Assembly: GCA_019417795.1 (NCBI GenBank)
Contig: DXUR01000100.1
Span: forward strand, 1 to 8,001
Direction: 5' to 3'
From: Clostridiales bacterium
GTDB taxonomy: Bacteria; Bacillota_A; Clostridia; Oscillospirales; Oscillospiraceae
DNA: 8,001 nucleotides
Of this stretch, positions 1-7,747 are shown piece after piece. The position numbers and the translations under genes were made by a program. Within the stretch, counting starts at the first letter, position 1; every line of letters begins with the position of its first letter. The notes beneath the pieces were generated by a model. The model worked only from the letters and a program-made list of their open reading frames with translations. It ran no database searches and was not told the origin of the DNA.

Positions 1-1877
1 TTGTCAGCAGCCCCCGTTTCGTGGTCTGCGTGTAGTTCCTTGTAAACTGACCTAATGTTCGTGTCAAAGCAGGCGATCAGGTCGCCGTCATTGTAGGTAT
101 GGACGGTGCAGCCGTCGATTTGCTCGGATTTGTACGGCAGGGACAGCGGCAGACCCCAGTCGATCAGGCAGCCGAACAGCAGGTCGAGATCGGTGCGGTC
201 ATCCTTGATGTTGGATTCCAGCCCCGCGAGCATCCCCTGATCGTAGTCATCCGGCGCATAGTAGACGTCCTTCATGTTGGTATCGTCCAGCTTGAGGACG
301 CGGAAACCGATGTCGAGGTCTTGCGTGGTCATGGGGCTTTCGGACTTAATCTTATCCCCGGCGCGGCGGATGCGCTCCTTGCCGATTTCGCAGATATTTT
401 TGTAGCCTGCTTTGTAGGCTTCACTTGTTTCGTCGCATTTCTCCGGAAGCTGCACCATGATGAATTTGCGGTGTCCGCCGTCCTCGGCGTTGAGCTGCAT
501 GACAGCATGGGCGGTGGTGGCGGAGCCGGAGAAGAAATCCATAACAATATCATCAGCCGTAGAGGAATATTGCGCAAGTGTTTTCAAAAGTGCAGTGGGC
601 TTAGAATAGTCGAAAACGCTACTCTCAAAAAGCGACGTTAGATTCTTTTTGGAATTGTCATTAGAGTATTCATTCTCGACAAACTCCAATGTAGAAATTG
701 CCTTTGTTCGTTGAATGTACTCTATGGTAAAACCAGATGCGGTTTTAGCTATTTTGCAATTTTGGTATGTTTTGGTGTAAATTCGAGAATAGCCGTCATA
801 CTTCTTGATAACGATAAACCCATTTTTATAGCCAAAATCAAATAGATCTTTGCTCCATCTCCATGCCCAGTCAGCTCTTGCATGATTTCCATTCTTGCGA
901 TCAAGATATTTCTCATAAGATTGTCCAGGATAGAAAGTTTCGCCCTCTACAGTAATTGGATAATCAAGACTTGCACTATACTGCAAACTATCATAATCCA
1001 GTGTCTGATTTAGCTTATATTTTCCGCGTTGTGCCTCATATTCATCAGAAAAGCGGAACCCTTCATCTGTATGCGATGGAAGGAACAAAGTAGGCAACGC
1101 ACTCTTGCTATACGCAAGAATATAATCGTGATTTTTGGCTATTGCATCAGTCGTTTTGCCTGCCTTTTTGGTAACTCGCGGAAAACACGCAAGGAAGTTA
1201 TCTTTTCCGAATGCATCGTTTGCTATTTTCATAAGGTCATCCACTTCGTTGTCATCAATGCTGATAAAGATAACCCCATCCACCGTCAGCAGATTTCTTG
1301 CCAGCATCAGCCGAGAATAAATCATGCTGCACCAGTCGGAATGAAAACGACCGTTGGTGTCGGTATTCTTGAACAGGCGGTTTTCGTCCTCGTCGTACAT
1401 TCCCATCTGCGCGTTTTCTTCTTCCTGTGAGCGCATGAAATCGTCGGCATAGATGAAGTCGTTGCCGGTGTTGTACGGCGGATCAATATAGATCATCTTG
1501 ACCTTGCCAAGATAGCTCTCCTGCAAGAGCTTGAGGACTTCCAGATTATCGCCCTCGATGTAGAGGTTTTCAGTGGTGTCCCAGTCCTTGCTCTCCGCCA
1601 TGCAGGGGCGCAGCGTCTTGCGGATCGGCTTGTTGGCTTCCACGATTGCCGCCTTCTTGCCGACCCATGTGAACTCGTATGCCTCGTCGCCGTCCACCAC
1701 GTCCGGCGAGAGCATCTGTTTCAGCAGCTCAAAGTTGACCGCCCGTTTGTACACCTTCTTCTCCGGTGTGCTGTGTTCCTCGTCCAGCATCTCCGTGATG
1801 CAGTTCGGAAACAGAGCAGCAATGCGGTCTATGTTCTGCGCCGTCAAGTCCGGCGATTCAAATTTCATGTGGTTCAT
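1..1877 (-). CDS. Beta-class DNA methyltransferase, type III Mod-like (3' end outside window)
   Basis: Likely site-specific adenine-N6 DNA methyltransferase that protects host DNA and, in type III systems, supplies sequence specificity. The reading frame is open from the ATG at 1877 to the window edge: 625 codons with no stop, so the C-terminus is missing. Motif IV DPPYNTG is at residues 132-138 and the SAM-binding motif DFFSGSA at 447-453. This order (DPPY before the SAM motif) is that of beta-class type III Mod enzymes. The N-terminal part (residues 1-130, with the NLYIEGDNLEVLKLL segment just before motif IV) is also typical of Mod. The region between the motifs should hold the target-recognition domain and is much more AT-rich than the ends. 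Family members are, from memory, about 600-700 residues, so little is missing. The start follows GGAGGA with a 9-nt spacer and overlaps the upstream stop as TAATG; a second in-frame ATG at 1868 is less well placed. Methyltransferase assignment is firm; the target sequence and the type III class are inferred. Confidence 0.93.
   Translation of the reverse strand, partial: MNHMKFESPDLTAQNIDRIAALFPNCITEMLDEEHSTPEKKVYKRAVNFELLKQMLSPDVVDGDEAYEFTWVGKKAAIVEANKPIRKTLRPCMAESKDWDTTENLYIEGDNLEVLKLLQESYLGKVKMIYIDPPYNTGNDFIYADDFMRSQEEENAQMGMYDEDENRLFKNTDTNGRFHSDWCSMIYSRLMLARNLLTVDGVIFISIDDNEVDDLMKIANDAFGKDNFLACFPRVTKKAGKTTDAIAKNHDYILAYSKSALPTLFLPSHTDEGFRFSDEYEAQRGKYKLNQTLDYDSLQYSASLDYPITVEGETFYPGQSYEKYLDRKNGNHARADWAWRWSKDLFDFGYKNGFIVIKKYDGYSRIYTKTYQNCKIAKTASGFTIEYIQRTKAISTLEFVENEYSNDNSKKNLTSLFESSVFDYSKPTALLKTLAQYSSTADDIVMDFFSGSATTAHAVMQLNAEDGGHRKFIMVQLPEKCDETSEAYKAGYKNICEIGKERIRRAGDKIKSESPMTTQDLDIGFRVLKLDDTNMKDVYYAPDDYDQGMLAGLESNIKDDRTDLDLLFGCLIDWGLPLSLPYKSEQIDGCTVHTYNDGDLIACFDTNIRSVYKELHADHETGAAD
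541..1260 (-). other. AT-rich central segment of the methyltransferase (probable target-recognition domain)
   Basis: Corresponds roughly to residues 206-446 of the methyltransferase, between DPPY motif IV and the SAM motif. Hand counts give about 34 % GC over 601-840, against 55-63 % in lines sampled from 121-420 and 52-57 % from 1501-1680. The frame stays open throughout, so it is a functional part of the gene and not an insertion that breaks it. In beta-class enzymes this interval carries the target-recognition domain, which is known to be exchanged between alleles. The boundaries given are approximate. Confidence 0.6.
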
Positions 1878-3529
1878 TAGGTCGTTCCTCCATCAGAATC
1901 GGTTCCAAATATTTCTGCTTCCAATTCCTTATATACATCCATATCTGGCGTAATCAAAGGTGAAAGGGTATCGCGCATAAATGGGTCAGGGTTGTTCCCG
2001 CATTGTGTTAGCGAAAGGTGGCGTTTAAGAGAGATATATATCCCACCACTTGCTTTTTTGAAATCATCCGGTGCATTGCCTCTGGAAACAGAGTCCGTGA
2101 GTGCTTGTTGCTTTTCTTGTATACAGGCGGCATATTCTTCTGGTTTTCCAACTTTATCACACAATTTCTTGATTACAGCATCATCAAGCACATAGGATTC
2201 AAGATTTCGCCTTTTCAAGACCCTTATACCAGATTTGGCAAGGTCGGCAACTTCCTGCGGACTACGATCATCCCGGTCAACAATTTTAATGATTTGGGAA
2301 TTTTGGAGTAGAGTACTTATTATTTCTCCATGCGTCTTTTCAATATTTTCTATATTGTTACACGAGCCGCCCGAAATAAAGAAAGCCTCTGGATGCGTAT
2401 CTGCGAAAATAGTACTATAAATAATCTTATCAAAATCCTTGCGTGTTTTACCATTAGGGTCACCTTCACAGAACACGATTGTTTTAGGCAGCATCAGTTT
2501 TGCAAAGTCACCAAAAGCAAGTTCGTAAAACTTGTCCATAACCGCTCTCCCGATTTTTGCAGGGCGGATCACTTGATCTGTATCAAAGTCTTTTCCACCG
2601 AAATCCAAGAAGGCAACTGTTCCCGGAAGCTCCTTTTCGATTTCCTCTGCCTCTTGAAGCATTCCAATCGAATGTGTTGAAAGCCAAAGCTGTGACTGAC
2701 CCGGAATGAGCAAATACAGCTCGCGCAAGACCCTACCTTGCAATTTGGTGTGCATATGCGTTTCCGGTTCATCAATGCAGTAAATTGCATCAGGATAGTA
2801 TTTAGACTGAACAACCATGTCCAGGATTAAATCAAAGGCAGATTTTTCTCCTGCCGAGAGGTTACGATAACTAAAATCCTTAGTAGTTCCTTTAGTAAAA
2901 TAGAAGTTTCCATTTTGCAGTGGATCACCAACCGATGAGAGTTCCAAATCTTCGAATACACGTTTAAGTGCTGATTGAATTTTTCCAATCAGTTCGTCAC
3001 GCAAAGTAGCGACAGCTTTTGCGTCATTTGCATTGTCAAACACGCCCGCGATTGTATTGGCAATGAGCCTTTGGTAGTTGGCGGAAACTGTTTGATCATT
3101 TTGAATCAGTGAAGAAAGCCTAATCGATTTGGTCGGATCTTGCTGCTTCTGCATGGATTCTATTTGGAAATCCGGTTCATTCCTATATGCGCTTCTAAAA
3201 TAGAAATGTCCCTTAATATCGTCGTGGTTTCCCAACGTATTAGAAAATGTTGCTTCATGAAAATCAATGTTGACAAGTTTTAATGCTCTACTTCTCCATT
3301 CAGAGTAGTTAAATTCTTCGACATTGCCAGCTTTGCTTAGATAATGATAATCTCCTGCATCATTATATCCTGCACACTTATAGTAATGGTTCATCGCTTC
3401 CATAAACGATGTCTTTCCCGAACCATTCGGACCAACTAAGACTACCAACTTTGTTGTTTCGGGTATGTCCTCAACGCTCAAATGGGTAAACCGCTTGAAA
3501 TTGTTCAATTCTATCTTTTTTATCTTCAT
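1877..3529 (-). CDS. AAA family ATPase with C-terminal TOPRIM/DUF4435-like domain (OLD-like)
   Basis: A 550-residue protein with an ABC/SMC-type ATPase head. It begins MKIKKIELNNFKRF, the usual N-terminus of AAA_15/AAA_21 and OLD/RecF-like ATPases. Walker A GPNGSGKT is at 33-40, the signature LSAGEKS at 224-230, Walker B with catalytic glutamate in CIDEPETHMH at 251-260, and the switch histidine in LWLSTHS at 281-287. The C-terminal third resembles TOPRIM or DUF4435: CEGD at 354-357, VDRDD at 417-421 about 60 residues later (the acidic E...DxD spacing of TOPRIM), and RRNLESYVLDD at 440-450. OLD and GajA proteins with this architecture are ATP-regulated nucleases in phage defence, so a nuclease or effector role is plausible but inferred. 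The ATG overlaps the previous stop as ATGA, and the TAA overlaps the methyltransferase start as TAATG. Sampled lines are mostly 30-40 % GC (one reaches about 48 %), lower than most of the helicase gene, which suggests separate acquisition. Confidence 0.9.
   Translation of the reverse strand: MKIKKIELNNFKRFTHLSVEDIPETTKLVVLVGPNGSGKTSFMEAMNHYYKCAGYNDAGDYHYLSKAGNVEEFNYSEWRSRALKLVNIDFHEATFSNTLGNHDDIKGHFYFRSAYRNEPDFQIESMQKQQDPTKSIRLSSLIQNDQTVSANYQRLIANTIAGVFDNANDAKAVATLRDELIGKIQSALKRVFEDLELSSVGDPLQNGNFYFTKGTTKDFSYRNLSAGEKSAFDLILDMVVQSKYYPDAIYCIDEPETHMHTKLQGRVLRELYLLIPGQSQLWLSTHSIGMLQEAEEIEKELPGTVAFLDFGGKDFDTDQVIRPAKIGRAVMDKFYELAFGDFAKLMLPKTIVFCEGDPNGKTRKDFDKIIYSTIFADTHPEAFFISGGSCNNIENIEKTHGEIISTLLQNSQIIKIVDRDDRSPQEVADLAKSGIRVLKRRNLESYVLDDAVIKKLCDKVGKPEEYAACIQEKQQALTDSVSRGNAPDDFKKASGGIYISLKRHLSLTQCGNNPDPFMRDTLSPLITPDMDVYKELEAEIFGTDSDGGTT
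1886..1891 (-). promoter_or_regulatory. Ribosome binding site of the methyltransferase gene
   Basis: Minus-strand GGAGGA lies inside the last codons of the upstream ATPase gene, 9 nt (GGAGG core) before the ATG at 1877. It is 18 nt from the alternative ATG at 1868, so it favours the 1877 start. Confidence 0.7.
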
Positions 3530-4179
3530 TTAATTCTTTCGCACTCCATTCTCAATCTCTTCAACTCCGCGTTCATTTCCATCTGCCTGTTGAGCTGCTT
3601 CTCTCGCCGCATTTTGTTTTCCAATGCGGCGATTTGCTTTTCGAGCTGCTTCTTCTTTTCATCACGCTCGACAGATTCTTTCAGACTTTCGCTGGAATCT
3701 GTTTGCAGCTTGTCCCCGGCAATCTGGCGGACAAGGCTTTCGTAGACGGCATCCATGTTCAAGACGTCGATACTAAGATGCAGTTCATCCTCCGGCATCC
3801 AGTCGGTATGATAATAGCGTCCTACCTTGAAGGCGTTGCTGCCGGACGCAGCAGCCTCCTTGTAGCCGATCCACGCCTGAGCCTTGCCGTCACAGGTCAG
3901 AATAAAGAGAATGTGGTACGGGATCTCCTTGTCGATTTGTTTTAACACTGCTTCATCAAGCTGTGGATCGTTGAGCCGCACCTCGAACACTTCAATCTCG
4001 GTCACTGCTTCACCCGCAGCGATGTTCAGCGTAGACGCTGCCAGCTTATTTCGCCAATATACCAGTCGGATCTGATCGACAAACACGCGACGCAAGGCGG
4101 GGGAAACGTCAAGGTTCTCATAGAATTTCTGCTTCGGTATTCTTTTTCCAAACTCCGTAGATGCAGGAAATCCAAGCAT
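3526..4179 (-). CDS. DUF4391-type protein with C-terminal coiled coil
   Basis: Protein of 217 residues from the ATG at 4179. Residues 15-110 show the pattern I associate with DUF4391: KQKFYENL near the N-terminus, a WRNKLAASTLNI segment, an acidic EIEVFEVRL strand, and an IPYHILFIL strand followed by AWIGYKEA. Residues after about 165 are rich in Lys, Glu, Arg and Leu (DEKKKQLEKQIAALENK and on to the end) and should form a coiled coil, suggesting an oligomeric or adaptor protein. No enzymatic motif is visible. From memory, DUF4391 genes sit beside SNF2/PLD helicases and Mod methyltransferases; the molecular function is unknown. A GTG at 4182 is directly upstream in frame, but it lies only 4 nt from the Shine-Dalgarno core against 7 nt for the ATG, so the ATG is preferred. 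It begins 12 nt after the helicase stop and its TGA overlaps the ATPase start by 4 nt. Confidence 0.8.
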   Translation of the reverse strand: MLGFPASTEFGKRIPKQKFYENLDVSPALRRVFVDQIRLVYWRNKLAASTLNIAAGEAVTEIEVFEVRLNDPQLDEAVLKQIDKEIPYHILFILTCDGKAQAWIGYKEAAASGSNAFKVGRYYHTDWMPEDELHLSIDVLNMDAVYESLVRQIAGDKLQTDSSESLKESVERDEKKKQLEKQIAALENKMRREKQLNRQMEMNAELKRLRMECERIK

Positions 4180-4185
4180 CACAAG

Positions 4186-4193
4186 CCCTCCTT
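4186..4193 (-). promoter_or_regulatory. Ribosome binding site of the DUF4391 gene
   Basis: Minus-strand AAGGAGGG is a full anti-Shine-Dalgarno match. It overlaps the TAA stop of the helicase gene, so ribosomes ending there can restart. The GGAGG core is 7 nt from the ATG at 4179 and 4 nt from the GTG at 4182, which decides for the ATG. Confidence 0.8.
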
Positions 4194-7100
4194 ATTTCAC
4201 GACCAAGAAGCAAATCAATTCAAAATCATCCAGTCCCGAAACAGCACTGAGCAGCGCAGATGTGCCGCCGCTCTTAAACAGGCTGTCAATATCGTTTTCT
4301 TCTTTCACGTCAATGATAGAATTGATCGCCTCACTCAGCAGCTCAGAGATTTCACCCATTTTGCGCCCGTCATCCGTCTCATCATTGAATCGCTTGCAAA
4401 GCTCCGCACAAGGCTCGCTTTTCCCACGGCAGAGCAGACGCATCGTGTCGAGCAATTTCTTCGGGTTGAGGTAATCGCAGACAATTTCACCCTCTTCGCT
4501 GATGTAGACCATGTAGAAGGGGTGAATGCGGTTCCGGTTGTCAATGTTCACGCTGTCATTGATATTTCTGAGGACGAAAATCACACCGGCAGGAGAATCC
4601 TCCGTCTGTCCAACAACGGTGTGCAGACCTTTCGGTGCAGTTTCGATGTCCTCGTGCTGCTTCATGTATTCGAGCAGATCAAGCCGGAACTCATTAAGTC
4701 CCAAATCCATGATGGAAATGCCGCTGGTCATGTCTTCAATGTCTACGACTTCCTCTTGCAGCCGTTTGAGCTGTGCGCGGCGGTATTCAAGATCACCTTT
4801 TTCCTCGGCATTGATCAGGTCATCGTCGCCAGTAGAGGTCATGACCGAAATCTTCATACGAGTTTCCACACGGCTTTTCAGGTTGATATACTCGTCGAGG
4901 TCCATATCCGGCCAGAAGTTTACGAGCTGGACATGGTCGTTTCTGCTGCCGATACGGTCAATTCGTCCGAACCGCTGGATAATGCGCACAGGGTTCCAAT
5001 GAATGTCGTAGTTGATGAGGTAGTCACAATCCTGCAAGTTCTGACCTTCGGAAATACAGTCGGTTGCAATCAGAATATCAAGCTCATCAGTGCTTCCGGG
5101 CAGAAGTACGGATTTTCCTTTGGAAACAGGCGAGAAACAGGTCAGCACTGTGTTGAGGTCTGCCCGAAGCTTTGGAATGGTGGTCTTTCCGTCAACCGTG
5201 CCGGTGATCTCTGCCGTTTCCAGCCCGAAATTCTCTTTTGCAAATTTACTGACGTTCGCAAAGAGATAGTCTGCGGTATCAGAGAACGCTGTGAAAATGA
5301 TGATCTTCTTATTACCAGGATTGATTGGATGCTCGATTTTCTTCTGGATTAAACCAAATAATGTTTGCAGCTTCGTGTCATGCTCCGGCGTGATGTCGGC
5401 AATCATGAGGGACAGGAGTTCCAGATTATCTGCGTCCTTTTCCAGCTCGCGCATCCATGAAACATAGTCCATATCAGCGAGGTCAATTTTAACCTTCTTG
5501 CCGACAGAGAAGAAGTCAGTGTTCTGATCATCGTAATCAAAATCTTCTGCGTCGGAAATCTCAGTCAGATTCAGGACACAGTCCCCAGACTGATAATTTT
5601 TTATCGTCCCAATCGTATCGTCAATCAGCTTTTTAATACGGTCAATCGTCAGGCGGAAAGAAGCCACCGAGCTTTCCAGGCGCTTGAGGAGGTTGATGCT
5701 CATAAGGCGGCGAATGCCTTCTTCACGTCCTTGCTGGGTCAGGCTGTTTCCCTTGTGATGCGTCATGTCGATGTACTTTGCCAGTTTCGACGGCATGATA
5801 TAATTCGACGGCGTATAGATCGTCAGGCTCAACGACATAAGCAGATTGTAAATATCGTTATAGTTGATCGCATCATTCAAATCGGTCAAGCAGGGACGTA
5901 GAGAAATCGGCGGCAGACGTTCCGGGAATTTGCCGATGTCAGAAGTATTGTAATACTTTTCGATGTGCTTTCTTGAGCGCGCAATCGTCACGCTGTCCAG
6001 CAATTCAAAGAAATCAAAATCCAGCGTCCGAAGAAGTTCGTCCGTCGTGCGTTCTTCGGCAGGGAGCTTGCTCCATGCATTGAAGGCCTTCTGTGCCTGA
6101 CGGAAAATTTCATCAATGCTTTTGGTTGTGTCGAGCTTTTTGCTCATCTGTGAGGCATCACCCTCATAGGCAAGTGCAAGCTGATTTTTGAGATCGATAA
6201 ACTTGTTGTTGACTGGCGTTGCCGAGAGCATAAGTACCTTCGTTTTTACACCGGCACGAACTACTTTATTGAGTAGTTTCAGATAACGGTTTTCCTTTGC
6301 ATCCTCACCGGACACCTCACCGCCGTTACGGAAGTTGTGGCTCTCATCAATGACAACAAGGTCATAGTTGCCCCAATTCAAGCGGTCAAGATCAATTCCG
6401 TTCGACTGTCCATGCTCGCGGGAAAGATCCGTATGATAGAGGACGTCGTACCTCAACCGGTCTGCTGCAATGGGATTGTTGATATAGTTGCCCTTGTATG
6501 TATTCCAGTTCTCAGAGAGCTTTTTCGGGCAAAGGACAAGCACAGATTTGTTGCGGTTCTCATAATACTTGATCACTGCAAGCGCAGTAAATGTCTTGCC
6601 GAGACCAACGCTGTCTGCCAGAATACAGCCGTTGAATTTCTCAAGTTTGCTGATGATGGCAAGAACTGCGTCGCGCTGGAAGTTATAAAGCATCCCCCAG
6701 ATTTTACTTTCCTTAAAACCCGTTGCCTCGTTAGGCAATTCGTCTTCAGATATATCATCAAGAAATTCGTTGAAAATATTATAAAGCGCAACAAAATAGA
6801 TGTATTCAGGTGCGTTTTCGCGGTATGCAGCAGAAATGTTTTCAATCACAACGTCTGTAACTTCTTGTAGTCTATTTTTATCATTCCAAAGTTGTTCAAA
6901 AAGTTTGAGAAAATAATTGGCATTCTCATAGCTTTCGGTTTTCTGTACCGGATAATAAGCGTTGTTGCCGCGCTCACAGCCGAGGTCAACAGTAGTAAAA
7001 CCGTTGATCGGCATATAGGTACTTTCATCGACTGTCATAAAGCCCATCATCTGCTCCTGCGTGACATTCGACTTAAAAATGGCTTTGCGCCTGATCCAGT

Positions 7101-7416
7101 CTGCGCATTCTTTTGCAACCGCCTTTTGTGTCAGCTCATTGCGGAGTTTTACTTCAAACTCTGTGCCATATAAACTACGTTCTCTTGAAATGCGGGGAAT
7201 GTAGAATTCCCGCTGTGCTTTAGGTGTTTTTTCAGTTACAAAAGTTGGGGAGGTAAAAATGAAACGCAGCTCATCGATGCTTTCAAGCTGCTTCTTCAAC
7301 TCTTGGTATGCATAAATCGAAAAGCATGCCGCAGCGATAGATAGTTTACTCCCTGTCCGAATGCTTTCTTGCAGGTCGTTCTTGACGATATGATTGATAT
7401 TATCGATGATTTGCAT
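4192..7416 (-). CDS. SNF2-family DEAD/DEAH-type helicase with degenerate N-terminal PLD-like region
   Basis: A 1074-residue superfamily 2 translocase. Motif I is DSVGLGKT at 268-275, motif Ia LVLCPKKL at 293-300, motif II DESH at 357-360, motif III LSATP at 397-401, motif IV IIIFTAF at 705-711, motif V IATDCISEGQNLQ at 783-795 and motif VI QRFGRIDRIG at 814-823. All ATPase motifs look intact. Residues 1-180 resemble the PLD-like N-terminal part of helicases such as those beside type III-like restriction genes, ending in a NYFLKLFEQLWND segment. However, the only histidine there is H9 and no HxK is present, so nuclease activity from this part is unlikely. Residues 935-1000 (PAGVIFVLRNI, IHPFYMVYI) form a C-terminal domain that I associate with this helicase family. 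The ATG follows GAGGTG (7422-7427) with a 5-nt spacer. It is the first large gene of the operon, 66 nt after the regulator. Likely role: ATP-driven translocation on, or remodelling of, invading DNA. Confidence 0.93.
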   Translation of the reverse strand: MQIIDNINHIVKNDLQESIRTGSKLSIAAACFSIYAYQELKKQLESIDELRFIFTSPTFVTEKTPKAQREFYIPRISRERSLYGTEFEVKLRNELTQKAVAKECADWIRRKAIFKSNVTQEQMMGFMTVDESTYMPINGFTTVDLGCERGNNAYYPVQKTESYENANYFLKLFEQLWNDKNRLQEVTDVVIENISAAYRENAPEYIYFVALYNIFNEFLDDISEDELPNEATGFKESKIWGMLYNFQRDAVLAIISKLEKFNGCILADSVGLGKTFTALAVIKYYENRNKSVLVLCPKKLSENWNTYKGNYINNPIAADRLRYDVLYHTDLSREHGQSNGIDLDRLNWGNYDLVVIDESHNFRNGGEVSGEDAKENRYLKLLNKVVRAGVKTKVLMLSATPVNNKFIDLKNQLALAYEGDASQMSKKLDTTKSIDEIFRQAQKAFNAWSKLPAEERTTDELLRTLDFDFFELLDSVTIARSRKHIEKYYNTSDIGKFPERLPPISLRPCLTDLNDAINYNDIYNLLMSLSLTIYTPSNYIMPSKLAKYIDMTHHKGNSLTQQGREEGIRRLMSINLLKRLESSVASFRLTIDRIKKLIDDTIGTIKNYQSGDCVLNLTEISDAEDFDYDDQNTDFFSVGKKVKIDLADMDYVSWMRELEKDADNLELLSLMIADITPEHDTKLQTLFGLIQKKIEHPINPGNKKIIIFTAFSDTADYLFANVSKFAKENFGLETAEITGTVDGKTTIPKLRADLNTVLTCFSPVSKGKSVLLPGSTDELDILIATDCISEGQNLQDCDYLINYDIHWNPVRIIQRFGRIDRIGSRNDHVQLVNFWPDMDLDEYINLKSRVETRMKISVMTSTGDDDLINAEEKGDLEYRRAQLKRLQEEVVDIEDMTSGISIMDLGLNEFRLDLLEYMKQHEDIETAPKGLHTVVGQTEDSPAGVIFVLRNINDSVNIDNRNRIHPFYMVYISEEGEIVCDYLNPKKLLDTMRLLCRGKSEPCAELCKRFNDETDDGRKMGEISELLSEAINSIIDVKEENDIDSLFKSGGTSALLSAVSGLDDFELICFLVVK

Positions 7417-7431
7417 TTACCCACCTCAATA

Positions 7432-7460
7432 ATTAGAGCTTTGTAATGATTTAGTTCCAA
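7432..7460 (-). promoter_or_regulatory. Weak candidate promoter between regulator and helicase
   Basis: Minus strand TTGGAA (7455-7460), 17-nt spacer, TCTAAT (7432-7437). The predicted start near 7425 would fall within the Shine-Dalgarno of the helicase gene, leaving almost no leader, so this is doubtful. The helicase may instead be transcribed only by read-through from the regulator promoter. Confidence 0.2.
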
Positions 7461-7482
7461 TATCACCAGCAAGCGCCAAAGA

Positions 7483-7692
7483 TTACTTTTTATCCGGCAC
7501 GATCTCCACAATATCCTCGATTCTACAATCCAGCGCAGCGCAAATCTTCACGAGTATCTCCGTGGTAACATGTCCGTTCCGCCCCATCTTGGTGACGGAT
7601 GCTGGGCTGATACCCGCCTTTTCACATAGGTCTTTCTTCTTCATGTCCTTATCGATGAGCAGCTTCCAGAGTTTTTTATAACTCACAGACAT
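7483..7692 (-). CDS. Small XRE/Cro-type helix-turn-helix regulator
   Basis: A 69-residue DNA-binding protein, consisting of almost nothing but one Cro/CI-type helix-turn-helix domain (HTH_26-like). The order KKKDLCEKAGISPASVTKM (residues 18-36) gives helices 2 and 3, with the recognition helix around ISPASVTKM; TTEILVKICAALDCRIEDIVEI (53-64 at its core) is the usual helix 4-5 end. Start at the ATG 7692 because GGAGGAG (7699-7705) lies 6 nt upstream. A longer in-frame start at 7764 would add 24 residues, but these would be encoded across the leader terminator hairpin and it has no good ribosome binding site. Such small regulators often repress their own operon; here it is first in the operon and divergent from another gene, so it may control both promoters. 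Target and mode (repressor or activator) are inferred. Confidence 0.88.
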   Translation of the reverse strand: MSVSYKKLWKLLIDKDMKKKDLCEKAGISPASVTKMGRNGHVTTEILVKICAALDCRIEDIVEIVPDKK

Positions 7693-7698
7693 AAATAT

Positions 7699-7705
7699 CT
7701 CCTCC
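7699..7705 (-). promoter_or_regulatory. Ribosome binding site of the regulator gene
   Basis: Minus-strand GGAGGAG, 6 nt before the ATG at 7692. It decides for the 69-residue form over the 93-residue form starting at 7764. Confidence 0.85.
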
Positions 7706-7717
7706 GTACCGATATAC

Positions 7718-7747
7718 AAAAAATGCTCTGCCGCTTGGCAGAGCATT
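7718..7747 (-). terminator. Intrinsic terminator in the regulator leader (possible attenuator)
   Basis: On the minus strand, AATGCTCTGCC (7747-7737), loop AAGC, and GGCAGAGCATT (7732-7722) form a perfect 11-bp stem whose 3' end merges into a run of six T (7723-7718). This is a classic rho-independent terminator for leftward transcription. On the plus strand no T-run follows, so it is not a terminator that way. It lies between the predicted promoter and the regulator ribosome binding site, so it must either attenuate the operon or stop transcripts entering from the right. Confidence 0.8.

Noticed and set aside
99..641. Plus-strand open frame of 180 codons
   Set aside because: It is antisense to the conserved SAM motif and C-terminal part of the methyltransferase and shows no family features; shadow frame.
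1..1877. Phase-variable simple repeats in the methyltransferase, as in some pathogen mod genes
   Set aside because: I see no tandem short-repeat tract in the gene or before its start, and the frame is intact.
4522..5352. Plus-strand open frame of 276 codons
   Set aside because: Antisense to helicase motifs IV-VI; no recognisable domain; shadow frame.
1..7692. DISARM or BREX identity
   Set aside because: A SNF2 helicase plus a methyltransferase recalls class 1 DISARM, but nothing like DrmA, DrmB or DrmC is visible, and no BrxC or PglZ either. It could change with the sequence to the left.
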